A stretch of DNA of 48,859 bases from Candidatus Cryosericum septentrionale (GTDB lineage: Bacteria; Caldisericota; Caldisericia; Cryosericales; Cryosericaceae): the NCBI RefSeq assembly GCF_003570995.1, contig NZ_QXIY01000004.1:1-48859 (forward strand), read 5' to 3'. The translations under genes were made by a program, and so were the position numbers. This document shows positions 1 through 8,311 of the stretch, piece by piece (positions within the stretch are counted from its first letter, which is position 1; each line of letters starts with the position of its first letter). The notes beneath the pieces were generated by a model. The model saw only the letters and a program-made list of their open reading frames with translations, did no database searches and had not been told where the DNA came from.

Positions 1-1641
1 CCTACCGGCGGTACGAGTGGCAAGTCCGGCAGGAAACCCAACATGAACCTCATCATCTCGGACTGGGCACTGCCATACGTTGCGTTTGCTGAATCGAAGG
101 GATTCATCACGGCCGAGCAGGCCACTGCCCCGAAGCATCAGCTCACGAGGGGTGAACTGGCAGACATGGTCGTGAAGATGCGGTTCCCGACGGTGGTTAT
201 TCTGCACACCAACGATTTCCATGGCAACCTGGTGCCAGCGATCGATGCCAACAAGAACAGCGTCGCTGGGGCGGCCCGGGAGGCCACCATCATCAACAGC
301 GTGCGCAGCACATTCGGGAAGGATCATGTTTTGCTTGTGGATGCGGGCGATGCCATTCAAGGCGCCACAGTAGCGAACCTGTTCCAGGGCAAGAACGTGA
401 TAGAGGTTTACAACGCGATGGGCTACAACGTGGCTACACTCGGCAACCACGAGTGGGACTACGGCCAGCAGGTCCTGAAGGACCGGATTGCAGAGGCCAA
501 ATTCGACTATGTGAATGCCAACGTGACGGGCGTGAACCTTGGGTGGAAGTCGAATGTCATCAAGAATGTGGCCGGGATCAACATCGGGCTGTTCGGTGTC
601 ATAACGTCCGACCTTCCCATTATCGTTGCGACGTCAAGCCTGACCGGCGTCGGTGTCGCGGATCCCATAACGACAGCGCAGAACCAGATTGTCGACCTGA
701 AAGGACAGGGAGCACAGTACATCGTTGCTCTGAGCCACTGCGGGTATGACAATGGCGGCGCTCCGCTGGACCCTGCTATCGCCGCGGGAGCTCCTGGCAT
801 CAACCTGATCATTGGTGGTCACTCTCATACTGTCCTGAAGACAGAGGTCATGGTTGGCAAGACCATGATAACTCAGACCGGCACTGCCGGTGCGTACGTC
901 GGCAAGGAAGTCATCGGTTTCACGACATATCAGGGGAAGGTCATCAGGCAGAACGTCTCGTATGAACTTGTACCAACTGTAACCTCTGTTCCTGAAGACC
1001 CGGCCATCAAGGCTATCGTCGACGGCTATAACAACCAGTTGAAGGGTAAACTGAGTGTCGTCGTCGGCAAGGCTCTCGTAGCACTTGACGGCGAGCGCGC
1101 GGACGTGCGCACGAAAGAAACCAATCTCGGCAACTACGTCACCGACTGGATGCGCATCTCCACAGGTGCGGACATCGCGTTCGAGGACGGCGGCAGCATT
1201 CGCGTCAGCGTTCCTGCAGGTGACGTCACGGTAGGCAGCGTTTATAGCGTGCTCCCGTTCGACAACTTCCTGGAAGTCCTCGAGATCAAGGGGTCCACGC
1301 TCAAGGCTGCCCTCGAGAACTCTGTCAGTGCCTATCCCGCCCAAGCCGGTGCGTTTGCTCAGGTGTCCGGATTCAGCTTCACGTTCGATCCGTCCAAGCC
1401 GGTGGGTTCACGTGTCGTCAGTATCACCAAGGACGGTAAGTCCATGGACATGGACGCCACGTACAAGCTCTGCGTTCAAGATTACACAGCGCTCGGGGGT
1501 GATGGGTATGCAATGCTGGTGGGGTCAAAGGTCGTCTACAAGTCCAGCGAGTGGATGCGTGACGGTCTTGTCGCCTATATCACGGCACATCCAGAGATCA
1601 ACCCGACGGTTGAGGGTCGAATCACTATCGTCAAGCCATAA
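1..1641 (+). CDS. SLH-domain 5'-nucleotidase / metallophosphatase, 5'-truncated by window edge
   Basis: Surface-anchored nucleotide-hydrolysing phosphatase. The frame is open from base 1, so the gene starts outside the window; the first ATG at 43 lies inside a domain and is probably not the start. Residues after that ATG (SDWALPYVAFAESKGFI...LTRGELADMV) are the end of an S-layer homology repeat, which attaches proteins to the cell wall. Next comes a calcineurin-like phosphoesterase core with metal-binding motifs HTNDFHG, DAGDAIQG, GNHEWDYG and GGHSHT, then the C-terminal 5'-nucleotidase substrate domain (TNLGNYVTDWM, FEDGGSIR, LPFDNFL, GGDGYAML). Likely extracellular release of nucleosides and phosphate from nucleotides, or of UDP-sugars. 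A strong terminator follows. Exact substrate cannot be read from sequence. Confidence 0.9.
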   Translation, partial: PTGGTSGKSGRKPNMNLIISDWALPYVAFAESKGFITAEQATAPKHQLTRGELADMVVKMRFPTVVILHTNDFHGNLVPAIDANKNSVAGAAREATIINSVRSTFGKDHVLLVDAGDAIQGATVANLFQGKNVIEVYNAMGYNVATLGNHEWDYGQQVLKDRIAEAKFDYVNANVTGVNLGWKSNVIKNVAGINIGLFGVITSDLPIIVATSSLTGVGVADPITTAQNQIVDLKGQGAQYIVALSHCGYDNGGAPLDPAIAAGAPGINLIIGGHSHTVLKTEVMVGKTMITQTGTAGAYVGKEVIGFTTYQGKVIRQNVSYELVPTVTSVPEDPAIKAIVDGYNNQLKGKLSVVVGKALVALDGERADVRTKETNLGNYVTDWMRISTGADIAFEDGGSIRVSVPAGDVTVGSVYSVLPFDNFLEVLEIKGSTLKAALENSVSAYPAQAGAFAQVSGFSFTFDPSKPVGSRVVSITKDGKSMDMDATYKLCVQDYTALGGDGYAMLVGSKVVYKSSEWMRDGLVAYITAHPEINPTVEGRITIVKP

Positions 1642-1664
1642 CAGATTATCGACTGATTCGTCAA

Positions 1665-1696
1665 GGGGGCCGGCAGTCGCCGGCCCCCTTGTGTTT
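1665..1696 (+). terminator. Intrinsic terminator after the 5'-nucleotidase gene
   Basis: Perfect 10-bp GC stem (1665-1674 GGGGGCCGGC with 1679-1688 GCCGGCCCCC), 4-nt loop, then TTGTGTTT. It separates the nucleotidase gene from rnhC. Confidence 0.9.
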
Positions 1697-1704
1697 GACC
1701 GGTG

Positions 1705-1732
1705 TTGCACATCTGTCGAAAGAGGAGACAAT
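1705..1732 (+). promoter_or_regulatory. Promoter of rnhC, predicting a leaderless mRNA
   Basis: TTGCAC (1705-1710), 16-bp spacer, GACAAT (1727-1732). The ATG of rnhC begins 6 nt after the -10 box, where transcription should start. The purine-rich AGAGGAG at 1721-1727 lies too far from the ATG for ideal Shine-Dalgarno use. Confidence 0.55.
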
Positions 1733-1738
1733 CCATCC

Positions 1739-2617
1739 ATGAACACAGTGAAGACGATGACGCATGAGCAGCAGGAACGTCTCAGATCAGCTCTGACCGT
1801 GGGTGGTGGCATCGAGGACCCGGAGTTGCCTGTGGGAACGTACTTTCTCACCAGGAGTGAAGGTTCGGTCGTCACCGCCTATCGGAGCGGCAAAGTTCTG
1901 TTCCAGGGGCAGGACTGCGACAGGCAGGTTCGGCTCGCGGAAGGAATTCTGGCTCACGCCAAACCGGCGAGTAAGGGTCTCGAATTCCCGATCGTCGGGG
2001 GAGATGAATCTGGCAAGGGGGACTTATTCGGTCCGCTTGTCGTTGCCGCGTTTGCCGCTCGCGACGAGTCAGAGCGACGGGAGGTCGTGCGTGCCGGGGC
2101 ACGTGACTGCAAGCTCATGACAGATGCGGAAGTGCATGCCGTCGCGACGAGACTGGACGGTATCGGTATATCGAGCATCCGCGTCCTCATGCCCCAGGAG
2201 TACAACGCACGATACGCGGGTGTGCACAATGTGAACGTCTTGCTCAATGAGGTCTATGCTGGGTTACTGCTCGAATTGGCAACTGCATCGAAGGCTCACA
2301 CCGTCATTCTGGACAAGTACGGTGGACGAGCGATGGCCCTTTGGAAGAGTCCGCAGAGCTTCCGCTTCGTCGTGGAAACGCATGCAGAACGGTATCCCGA
2401 AGTGGCTGCTGCTTCCGTTCTTGCCAGGGCCGCATTTCTCGACGGTCTCGAGCGTACGGCAAGAAACAGTGGAGTTGTCCGGCTGCCAAAGGGGGCTTCG
2501 ATGGAAGCGCAGGCATTCATGCGACGCCTGGCGTCAGACAAGGGCAAGAACGTGCTTCGGTCGGTCGCAAAGGTGAATTTCGCTCCCGTGAAGGCGTGCC
2601 TCGAAAGCTTGTTCTAG
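1739..2617 (+). CDS. rnhC: Ribonuclease HIII
   Basis: Cleaves the RNA strand of RNA-DNA hybrids. The 292-aa product has an N-terminal region of about 80 residues in the position of the TBP-like substrate-binding domain of RNase HIII, followed by the catalytic motif GGDESGKGDLFGPL, whose DES..GD pattern is that of type HIII rather than HII (DEVGRG). The later conserved acidic positions are at VILDKYGG, and the stretch HAERYPEVAAASVLARA matches the AAASVLAR motif of the family. The ATG at 1739 was chosen because the family N-terminus fits and a promoter lies directly upstream. Stands alone between a terminator and the ileS promoter. Confidence 0.88.
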   Translation: MNTVKTMTHEQQERLRSALTVGGGIEDPELPVGTYFLTRSEGSVVTAYRSGKVLFQGQDCDRQVRLAEGILAHAKPASKGLEFPIVGGDESGKGDLFGPLVVAAFAARDESERREVVRAGARDCKLMTDAEVHAVATRLDGIGISSIRVLMPQEYNARYAGVHNVNVLLNEVYAGLLLELATASKAHTVILDKYGGRAMALWKSPQSFRFVVETHAERYPEVAAASVLARAAFLDGLERTARNSGVVRLPKGASMEAQAFMRRLASDKGKNVLRSVAKVNFAPVKACLESLF

Positions 2618-2641
2618 ACGGGGCCAGTGATTGTAGTCCGG

Positions 2642-2669
2642 TTGACAACACTACCCGGCCACGTAGTAT
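2642..2669 (+). promoter_or_regulatory. Promoter of ileS
   Basis: Consensus TTGACA (2642-2647), 16-bp spacer, TAGTAT (2664-2669); an overlapping TATATA at 2667 is an alternative -10. The leader is about 40 nt and too short for a T-box riboswitch. A GAGGAG ribosome site lies at 2702-2707. Confidence 0.65.
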
Positions 2670-2714
2670 ATATGCTGATTTCCGCAGTGAAACCTTCACA
2701 CGAGGAGACGCCTC

Positions 2715-5700
2715 ATGTTTAAACCCGTATTGCCTGCCGACAAGGTTGTCGAGCAGGAGGTGGCCACCATCCAATTCTGGGAAACCGGTCATGTCTTCGA
2801 GAAGTCGCTTGAACTAAGCAAGGACAAGGAGCGCTTCGTGTTTTTCGAAGGGCCGCCGACCGCCAACGGAAGACCCGGCGTGCATCATGGCCTGGCCCGT
2901 GTTTTCAAGGACACGGTTCTGAGGTACAAGGCGGGTACAGGCTACTATGTTCCTCGCAAGGGTGGTTGGGACTGCCAGGGTCTGCCCGTGGAGATCGAGG
3001 TCGAGAAACGACTCCACATCAGCGGCAAGCAGGAGATCGAGGAATACGGCGTCGAAGCATTCGTGCGGGAGTGCAAGAGCAGCGTTTTCACTTATAAGGC
3101 GGAGTGGGAGAAGATGACCAGCCGCATCGGTTTCTGGCTGGATACCGAACATGCGTATGCGACCTACACCAACGACTACATCGAATCGGTGTGGCATATC
3201 CTCAAGACCTTCTACGACAAGGGGTTGCTGTACCAGGGACACAAGGTCGTCCCCTATTGTCCGCGCTGTGGGACGGCTCTCTCGATACACGAGGTCGCGC
3301 AAGGCTACAAGAACGTCACCGAGGAGACAGTCTTCGTCAAGTTCTCCCTGACGTCGGATGGACTGGAGGGTGTCAAGGCGCTGGTCTGGACGACGATGCC
3401 ATGGACTCTGCCGAGCAACGTCGCGCTTGCGGTCAACCCGGGCCTAGAGTACTCAGTCGTCGAACTGGAAGGTGAACGGTATCTGCTGGCCTCTGCGCGG
3501 CTGGCGGCCGTGTTTGGTCATGACGCTGAACACGTGGCACTTGTGCGCACGTATCTCGGAAGCGAGCTTGCGGGGGTTCGATATGAGCGCCTCTATGACT
3601 ATGCCAGTGTCGAACCCTGGGAAGAGGTGCGTGGGTGGCGCATTGTCACCGCAGACTACGTGACGACGACAGACGGCACAGGCATCGTTCATCTGGCACC
3701 TGCGTTTGGCGAAGACGACCTCAGCGTTGGACTGAAAGAAGGACTTCCGTTCGTGCAGCTTGTAGATCCTGCCGGCAAATTCACGTCTGAAGTGACCCTG
3801 TGGGCTGGCAAGGATGCCAAGGGAAGCGACCCCAATATCCGGCGTCAGCTCAAAGCTGACGGGAAACTGTTCAAGACAGAGAGGATCGAACACGACTATC
3901 CCTTCTGCTGGCGATGCGATACACCTCTTCTCTACTACGCCAAGGACTCGTGGTTCGTCCGCACGACGGAGTTCAAGGACCGGATGGTTGCGAACAATCA
4001 GGAGATTACCTGGTACCCCGACCACATCAAGGACGGGCGATTTGGCAACTGGCTGGAGAACATCAAGGACTGGGCGCTGTCCCGCGAACGCTACTGGGGA
4101 ACTCCATTGCCCATCTGGGTCTGCGATTCCTGTGGACACCAGCATGCGGTAGGTTCCATCGCTGAACTCAACGAGATGGCTGTCAACCCGGATCCCGAGG
4201 TCGAGTTACATCGTCCTTATGTGGACAAGATCGAACTGCGGTGTCCGGTATGCGGTAGCACTATGCACCGTGTTCCAGAAGTCATCGACGTCTGGTTCGA
4301 CTCTGGTTCGATGCCGTATGCACAGTGGCACTATCCATTCGAGAACCAGGACGAGTTCGCAAAGATGTATCCAGCCGACTTCATTTCTGAAGGAATCGAT
4401 CAGACGCGTGGGTGGTTCTACACCCTGCACGCTATCTCCACGGCCCTCAACGACAGGCCCGCGTTCAAGCGTTGCATGGTGCTCGAACTGGTGCTCGACG
4501 AGAAGGGCCACAAGATGAGCAAGCATGTCGGCAATGACATCGACCCTTGGAGTATTCTCGATAAGCAGGGGGCAGATGCGTTCCGATGGTCCCTGTATAC
4601 GAGCACTCCACCCTGGTACCCGAGACGGTTCGGGCCGAACGTAGTGGCCGACGCCCTCAAGAACTTCATCATACCACTTCGCAACGTCTACAGTTTCTTT
4701 GTGCTGTACGCCAATATCGACCACTTCGATCCGAAGGTTGCCCAGCTGCCATTCGACCAGCGGCCAGAACTGGACCGGTGGCTTTTGAGCCGGTTCCAGG
4801 TGCTCGTCCGGGATGTGCGTGCAGATATGGAGACCTATGATATCAATCCGGCGACGAAGCTCATTCAGGCTTTCGTCGAGGAGCTGAGCAACTGGTACGT
4901 GCGCCTGAGCAGGCGGCGTTTCTGGAGAAGCGAAAACGATACTGACAAGCTGTCGGCGTACGAGACGCTCTACAGGGTCCTGGTCGACCTTGCCAGACTG
5001 CTGACGCCGTTCACGCCCTTCATGTCGGAGGAGATCTACCAGAACCTCGTCCGGTCGGGTAATGTCGAGGCCCCGCTTTCTGTGCACTTCCTCGACCTGC
5101 CCGAGTTTGACAAGTCTATGTTTGACCCACAGCTTACGGTCGCGATGCAGGAGGTCATGGATGTCGTGTCGCTGGGAAGGTCAGCAAGGAAGCAGGCGGG
5201 CGTCAAGACTAGGCAGCCGTTGAGTGCAGTGACTGTTTACACCCATGACGCGCAGGCTCATGAAGTGCTGGTTTCCCATGCCGACATCATCCGCGATGAG
5301 CTGAACGTCAAGTCTATTGCCGAAGCGACTCACGCTGCGGACATTGCCGAGTTCACGCTTCGGCCTAACCTGCCTGTACTCGGTAGGAGGGCCGGAACAT
5401 CGATCCCCGCCATCCAGAAGGCACTGGCCACAGATCCAGAGAGAGTCTATGCCGAGCTTGAGAGCACTGGCCAAGCTTCACTGGATCTGGACGGAACGGC
5501 ATTCCTGCTGACGAAGGATGACGTCATCAGCGCGGTCTCAGGGAAAGGTGGACTGTTCGCAGCGTCGGGGGCAAACATTGTCGTGGCGGTCGATGCTACC
5601 GTCACGCCGGAGTTGCGAGCTGAGTGGTATGTGCGCGAGGTCGAGCACTTTGTTCAGGGACAGCGCAAGGACAAAGGCTATCAGGTGACGGATCGTGTAC

Positions 5701-5876
5701 GACTTGCTTTGACGTGTACCGATGCTGCAGTGACGGCCGCACTTACCGCTGCGGCGCAGGACGTGGCCCAGGAAGTCCTCGCAAACGAGGTGACGGTGGT
5801 CACTGGCCCGGTCGAGGACAGTGTCGAGGCCCTGGAGCTTGAAGGTTCGAAAGTAGCGTGCCGACTGGAACAGTAA
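2715..5876 (+). CDS. ileS: Isoleucyl-tRNA synthetase, type 2 (IleS2-like)
   Basis: Charges tRNA-Ile with isoleucine. At 1053 residues it is longer than the usual IleS1 (about 930). The HIGH-type signature is in PPTANGRPGVHHGLARV and the KMSKS loop is in KGHKMSKHVGND; both spellings are those of the eukaryote-like IleS2 class, several members of which resist mupirocin. An editing (CP1) domain lies in between with TTMPWTLPSN. Paired cysteines (CPRCGT, CWRCDT, CDSCGH, CPVCGS) suggest zinc sites. The last 350 residues hold the anticodon-binding domain and the IleS2-type tail. ATG follows a GAGGAG site by 7 nt. It has its own promoter and terminator. Confidence 0.95.
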   Translation: MFKPVLPADKVVEQEVATIQFWETGHVFEKSLELSKDKERFVFFEGPPTANGRPGVHHGLARVFKDTVLRYKAGTGYYVPRKGGWDCQGLPVEIEVEKRLHISGKQEIEEYGVEAFVRECKSSVFTYKAEWEKMTSRIGFWLDTEHAYATYTNDYIESVWHILKTFYDKGLLYQGHKVVPYCPRCGTALSIHEVAQGYKNVTEETVFVKFSLTSDGLEGVKALVWTTMPWTLPSNVALAVNPGLEYSVVELEGERYLLASARLAAVFGHDAEHVALVRTYLGSELAGVRYERLYDYASVEPWEEVRGWRIVTADYVTTTDGTGIVHLAPAFGEDDLSVGLKEGLPFVQLVDPAGKFTSEVTLWAGKDAKGSDPNIRRQLKADGKLFKTERIEHDYPFCWRCDTPLLYYAKDSWFVRTTEFKDRMVANNQEITWYPDHIKDGRFGNWLENIKDWALSRERYWGTPLPIWVCDSCGHQHAVGSIAELNEMAVNPDPEVELHRPYVDKIELRCPVCGSTMHRVPEVIDVWFDSGSMPYAQWHYPFENQDEFAKMYPADFISEGIDQTRGWFYTLHAISTALNDRPAFKRCMVLELVLDEKGHKMSKHVGNDIDPWSILDKQGADAFRWSLYTSTPPWYPRRFGPNVVADALKNFIIPLRNVYSFFVLYANIDHFDPKVAQLPFDQRPELDRWLLSRFQVLVRDVRADMETYDINPATKLIQAFVEELSNWYVRLSRRRFWRSENDTDKLSAYETLYRVLVDLARLLTPFTPFMSEEIYQNLVRSGNVEAPLSVHFLDLPEFDKSMFDPQLTVAMQEVMDVVSLGRSARKQAGVKTRQPLSAVTVYTHDAQAHEVLVSHADIIRDELNVKSIAEATHAADIAEFTLRPNLPVLGRRAGTSIPAIQKALATDPERVYAELESTGQASLDLDGTAFLLTKDDVISAVSGKGGLFAASGANIVVAVDATVTPELRAEWYVREVEHFVQGQRKDKGYQVTDRVRLALTCTDAAVTAALTAAAQDVAQEVLANEVTVVTGPVEDSVEALELEGSKVACRLEQ

Positions 5877-5908
5877 GGGCGTTCCGGCAGTAGCAACACG
5901 TTCACTTT

Positions 5909-5958
5909 CCCGGTAGAGTCTCCTGTCTTCAGCAGGAACTCTGCCGGGGATCTATTTT
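5909..5958 (+). terminator. Intrinsic terminator after ileS
   Basis: A long imperfect inverted repeat (arms 5909-5925 and 5933-5948, outer CCCGG/CCGGG) is followed by TCTATTTT. The opposing gene ends inside the hairpin (stop at 5929-5931); no U-run is seen on that strand, so the element mainly serves ileS. Confidence 0.7.
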
Positions 5959-6762
5959 CATCGAGAACAACTCGGTTATGGTTGGTTGGTCACCACACAC
6001 TCGGCACTGAGGGTCGCGTTCAAGTGGCACGAGCTCGAAGCGATTGTCCTCTCCATCCATGAGCAGCAGCTTGCCGGCTAGCCAGTCTCCGCACCCCACA
6101 ATGTACTTGAGCACGTTCTGTGCAACGATGGAACCGATGATGCCGGGAGTGGTGCCGAGAATGCCGCGAGCTCTCTCCTCGCGTGCCATGGCAGCAGTAG
6201 GAGACTTGGGGTACAGGCAGCGGAAGCAGGCTGTTGTTCGCGGGATGACCGTGAATGCCATTCCGTGGAGGTTGCTTACCGCACCGACGAACAGCGGCTT
6301 GCCAAAAAGGACAGCAGCATCCGAAACGAGATATCGCGTGCTGTAGTTGTCTGTGCCGTCGACGACCATGTCGTAGGCGCTAAAGAGAGCATAGGCGTTG
6401 TCCGGATCCAGTCGACTGGGATAGGCCTCGATACGTATTTCCGGGTTCAGTGCCACCAACCGTTCCTTTGCGACAAGAGCCTTGGGTTGACCGATGTCTC
6501 CCGTGGAGTAGAGCACCTGCCGGTTCAGGTTGGACAGGCTCACGGAGTCTCCGTCGACCACTCCTATCGTACCCACTCCAGCGGCAGCCAGGCACAGCAG
6601 GATCGGAGAGCCAAGTCCTCCGGCTCCCACGACCAGAACAGACGCTTTTGCCAGCTTCTCCTGTCCCTGAGGGCCGACCTGTTTCATCCATAGTTGACGT
6701 TCGTAGCGACGCCCGGCGGGGGCCTCGCACGACGACGTGCGTACGTGTTTCGATGAAGTCAT
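5929..6762 (-). CDS. ThiF/MoeB/HesA-family E1-like adenylyltransferase
   Basis: Probably activates the C-terminal glycine of a ubiquitin-like sulfur carrier (ThiS or MoaD type) by adenylation. The 277-aa product shows RYERQL near the N-terminus, the nucleotide-binding loop VVGAGGLGSP, VVDGDSVSLSNLNRQ, the arginine/lysine region GQPKALVAKE, and DGTDNYSTRYLVSD. Two CxxC pairs (CFRC, CRVC) match the structural zinc site. There is no C-terminal rhodanese domain. The ATG at 6762 has GGAGG 8-9 nt upstream; a longer open frame upstream runs antisense-like through the carotenoid oxygenase gene and is rejected. The start overlaps the upstream stop as ATGA, so it is translationally coupled to the carotenoid oxygenase. 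No sulfur-carrier gene is in the window, so the substrate is unknown. Confidence 0.88.
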   Translation of the reverse strand: MTSSKHVRTSSCEAPAGRRYERQLWMKQVGPQGQEKLAKASVLVVGAGGLGSPILLCLAAAGVGTIGVVDGDSVSLSNLNRQVLYSTGDIGQPKALVAKERLVALNPEIRIEAYPSRLDPDNAYALFSAYDMVVDGTDNYSTRYLVSDAAVLFGKPLFVGAVSNLHGMAFTVIPRTTACFRCLYPKSPTAAMAREERARGILGTTPGIIGSIVAQNVLKYIVGCGDWLAGKLLLMDGEDNRFELVPLERDPQCRVCGDQPTITELFSMKIDPRQSSC

Positions 6763-8159
6763 GTTGTTGCCTCCTCCGGCACGAAGAGTGCATGCAGTCC
6801 GAACGGTAGCGCGTACGGAAGCCATGCGCGGGCTTGTTCGGTCATTGTCGCAGCATCCAGAATCAGGACAAATGAACGTTTTGCCAGAACATTGAGCACG
6901 ATAGTCAGTAGCCAGCCTTCTCCTTCTCGGCTGTCCGCAGCAGCGGGAACAAGAATTGGAGCGCCGGGGAGACAGTTGTCGAAGGACCACTCGATGAATC
7001 GACCGGTCGTCACGTCGGAACGGCACAGCCGGTCGATCGGCTCGCCTGTTCTCGTTGGCCCCGCCGCGAACAGGATGGTGTGCGGCCGCATCGAAAACCT
7101 GGCGTCTACCACGTAGAACTCTCCCGGCGGGCACCTCAGTGGCGAGCAAAGGACTCGCTTGTGCTCCAGGTCGATGACGAGGCGGGTCGCCAGTGGAGCG
7201 GGAAAGTCGCCTGCAGGAACCTCTCCATGGTCGAAAGTCAGAGAGTCGAGGATACTCGGATCCGCATATGCGGCAAGATCGACGATGATCTGATCTCCGT
7301 CGTCCCAGGCATTGATGTGGTGGAGTGCGAACAGCGGGCGCGTGGAAAGTGTCGTCTTCAGTGCACCTGTCCTCCGGTCGACGACCAGGACTCTACTCCC
7401 TCGCCCCGCATCCCAGACGTAATTTCGCAGGTACGGACGTCTGGATGAGCTCAGGGAGCGCGGATATGCCGTGAAGGGCCCTTCGACGAGAACGACCCAT
7501 CGTGGCGTTACACTGAAGGAGTGCATGTATCCAAGGCGCGACGACGGGATAGCACAGAGGCGTCGCGTTCTTCCTTCAGGATTGGTGACTGTAATGACGT
7601 ATGCGGCGGGATCCCCATTGCAGAGCGACAGGTCGAAGCGCTCTCCAGTGAGCCGGTCGAAGACGGGGTGTGGCGAAGAGGCACAGCATCTGTGCAGGTG
7701 CGCCCATCGCTTTGTGCGTACTGTCGCCAGCGTCGTGGGATCGATCAAGATGCTCTGTGGCGTATCGCCGAGAGCCTCGAGCTCGTTTCTCCAATGCGTG
7801 ATGTTCATGTTGGCGTTGTCGTCGGAGAAATGACTGCGCCGGTGGACGGACGGGAAGTCGAAACCACCAGCCGGCAGGGCGTCTTCCGTCAGAGCCCGAC
7901 GATACCAGGAACTTGCAAGAAAGCGGTTGCTGCAGGTGACGCCGTGTGATCCAAAGGTTACTGATGAGAGGAGGGCAAAGCCATCCAGCCAATGTCCAAC
8001 AGTGTGACCCCCAATCTCGAACCTGCCGGGGCCGATTCTGTACATGGTGCCGACGAGGCCGGGAGGAACAAGTCCCGTGACGCTGAGGGGTACGCTGGAC
8101 ACTTCATCGAGAAGCGAAGTGAAACCAATGCTGTATCTGGGAGCATATCCTGGGTTCAT
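6759..8159 (-). CDS. Carotenoid cleavage oxygenase (RPE65/BCO/apocarotenoid oxygenase family)
   Basis: Non-haem iron enzyme family that cleaves carotenoid or stilbene double bonds, normally with O2. The 466-aa product has the family N-terminus GTMYRIGPGRFEIGG...HWLDGFALL and the four expected iron-ligand histidines in order: about H164 (SSPHPVFD), H213 (GYMHSFSVT), H280/281 (FALHHINAWDD) and H456 (FGLHALFVP). The blade-like repeats between them fit the seven-bladed propeller. No signal peptide is seen. No clear Shine-Dalgarno precedes the ATG; the gene lies 61 nt downstream of tRNA-Ser(CGA) on the same strand and its TGA overlaps the ThiF-like start. An O2-using enzyme would be unexpected in an anaerobe. 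Substrate unknown; no carotenoid synthesis genes are in the window. Confidence 0.9.
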   Translation of the reverse strand: MNPGYAPRYSIGFTSLLDEVSSVPLSVTGLVPPGLVGTMYRIGPGRFEIGGHTVGHWLDGFALLSSVTFGSHGVTCSNRFLASSWYRRALTEDALPAGGFDFPSVHRRSHFSDDNANMNITHWRNELEALGDTPQSILIDPTTLATVRTKRWAHLHRCCASSPHPVFDRLTGERFDLSLCNGDPAAYVITVTNPEGRTRRLCAIPSSRLGYMHSFSVTPRWVVLVEGPFTAYPRSLSSSRRPYLRNYVWDAGRGSRVLVVDRRTGALKTTLSTRPLFALHHINAWDDGDQIIVDLAAYADPSILDSLTFDHGEVPAGDFPAPLATRLVIDLEHKRVLCSPLRCPPGEFYVVDARFSMRPHTILFAAGPTRTGEPIDRLCRSDVTTGRFIEWSFDNCLPGAPILVPAAADSREGEGWLLTIVLNVLAKRSFVLILDAATMTEQARAWLPYALPFGLHALFVPEEATT

Positions 8160-8201
8160 GGCCGCTCGACAACATCAAGAAATGTGCAAGATGACGATAA
8201 T

Positions 8202-8224
8202 GCCAGCATCCGTGTAATGCTGGC
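8202..8224 (-). terminator. Inverted repeat at the 3' end of tRNA-Ser(CGA), possible terminator
   Basis: Perfect 8-bp stem (8202-8209 GCCAGCAT with 8217-8224 ATGCTGGC, 7-nt loop). On the minus strand its first arm contains the CCA end of the tRNA, and it is followed by ATTATCGTCATC, a poor U-tract. It may be a weak terminator or a processing signal before the carotenoid oxygenase gene. Confidence 0.4.
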
Positions 8225-8311
8225 GGAGAGGGTGGGATTTGAACCCACGAACGAGGGAACCCCGTCACCTGCTTTCGAGGCAGGCGCTTTCAACCGCTCA
8301 GCCACCTCTCC
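8221..8311 (-). tRNA. tRNA-Ser, anticodon CGA
   Basis: 91-nt class II tRNA with GGAGAGG acceptor arm, extended variable arm, TTCAAATC in the T-loop, anticodon loop CTCGAAA and an encoded CCA end. Reads UCG serine codons. Its 5' 14 nt overlap the end of tadA. Confidence 0.95.

Noticed and set aside
634-1344. 236-codon minus-strand open frame opposite the nucleotidase gene
   Set aside because: Shadow of a GC-rich gene: no ribosome site, no recognisable domain, and fully contained in a conserved gene on the other strand.
1328-1738. Long N-terminal extension of RNase HIII
   Set aside because: The region overlaps the nucleotidase gene and its terminator; the conserved protein begins at 1739.
2618-2714. 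T-box riboswitch before ileS
   Set aside because: The promoter lies only about 45 nt before the ATG, leaving no room for a T-box.
6763-7149. N-terminal extension of the ThiF-like protein (open frame to 7149)
   Set aside because: This part runs in another frame of the carotenoid oxygenase gene, is arginine-rich without conserved features, and an ATG with GGAGG at 6762 gives the normal family start.
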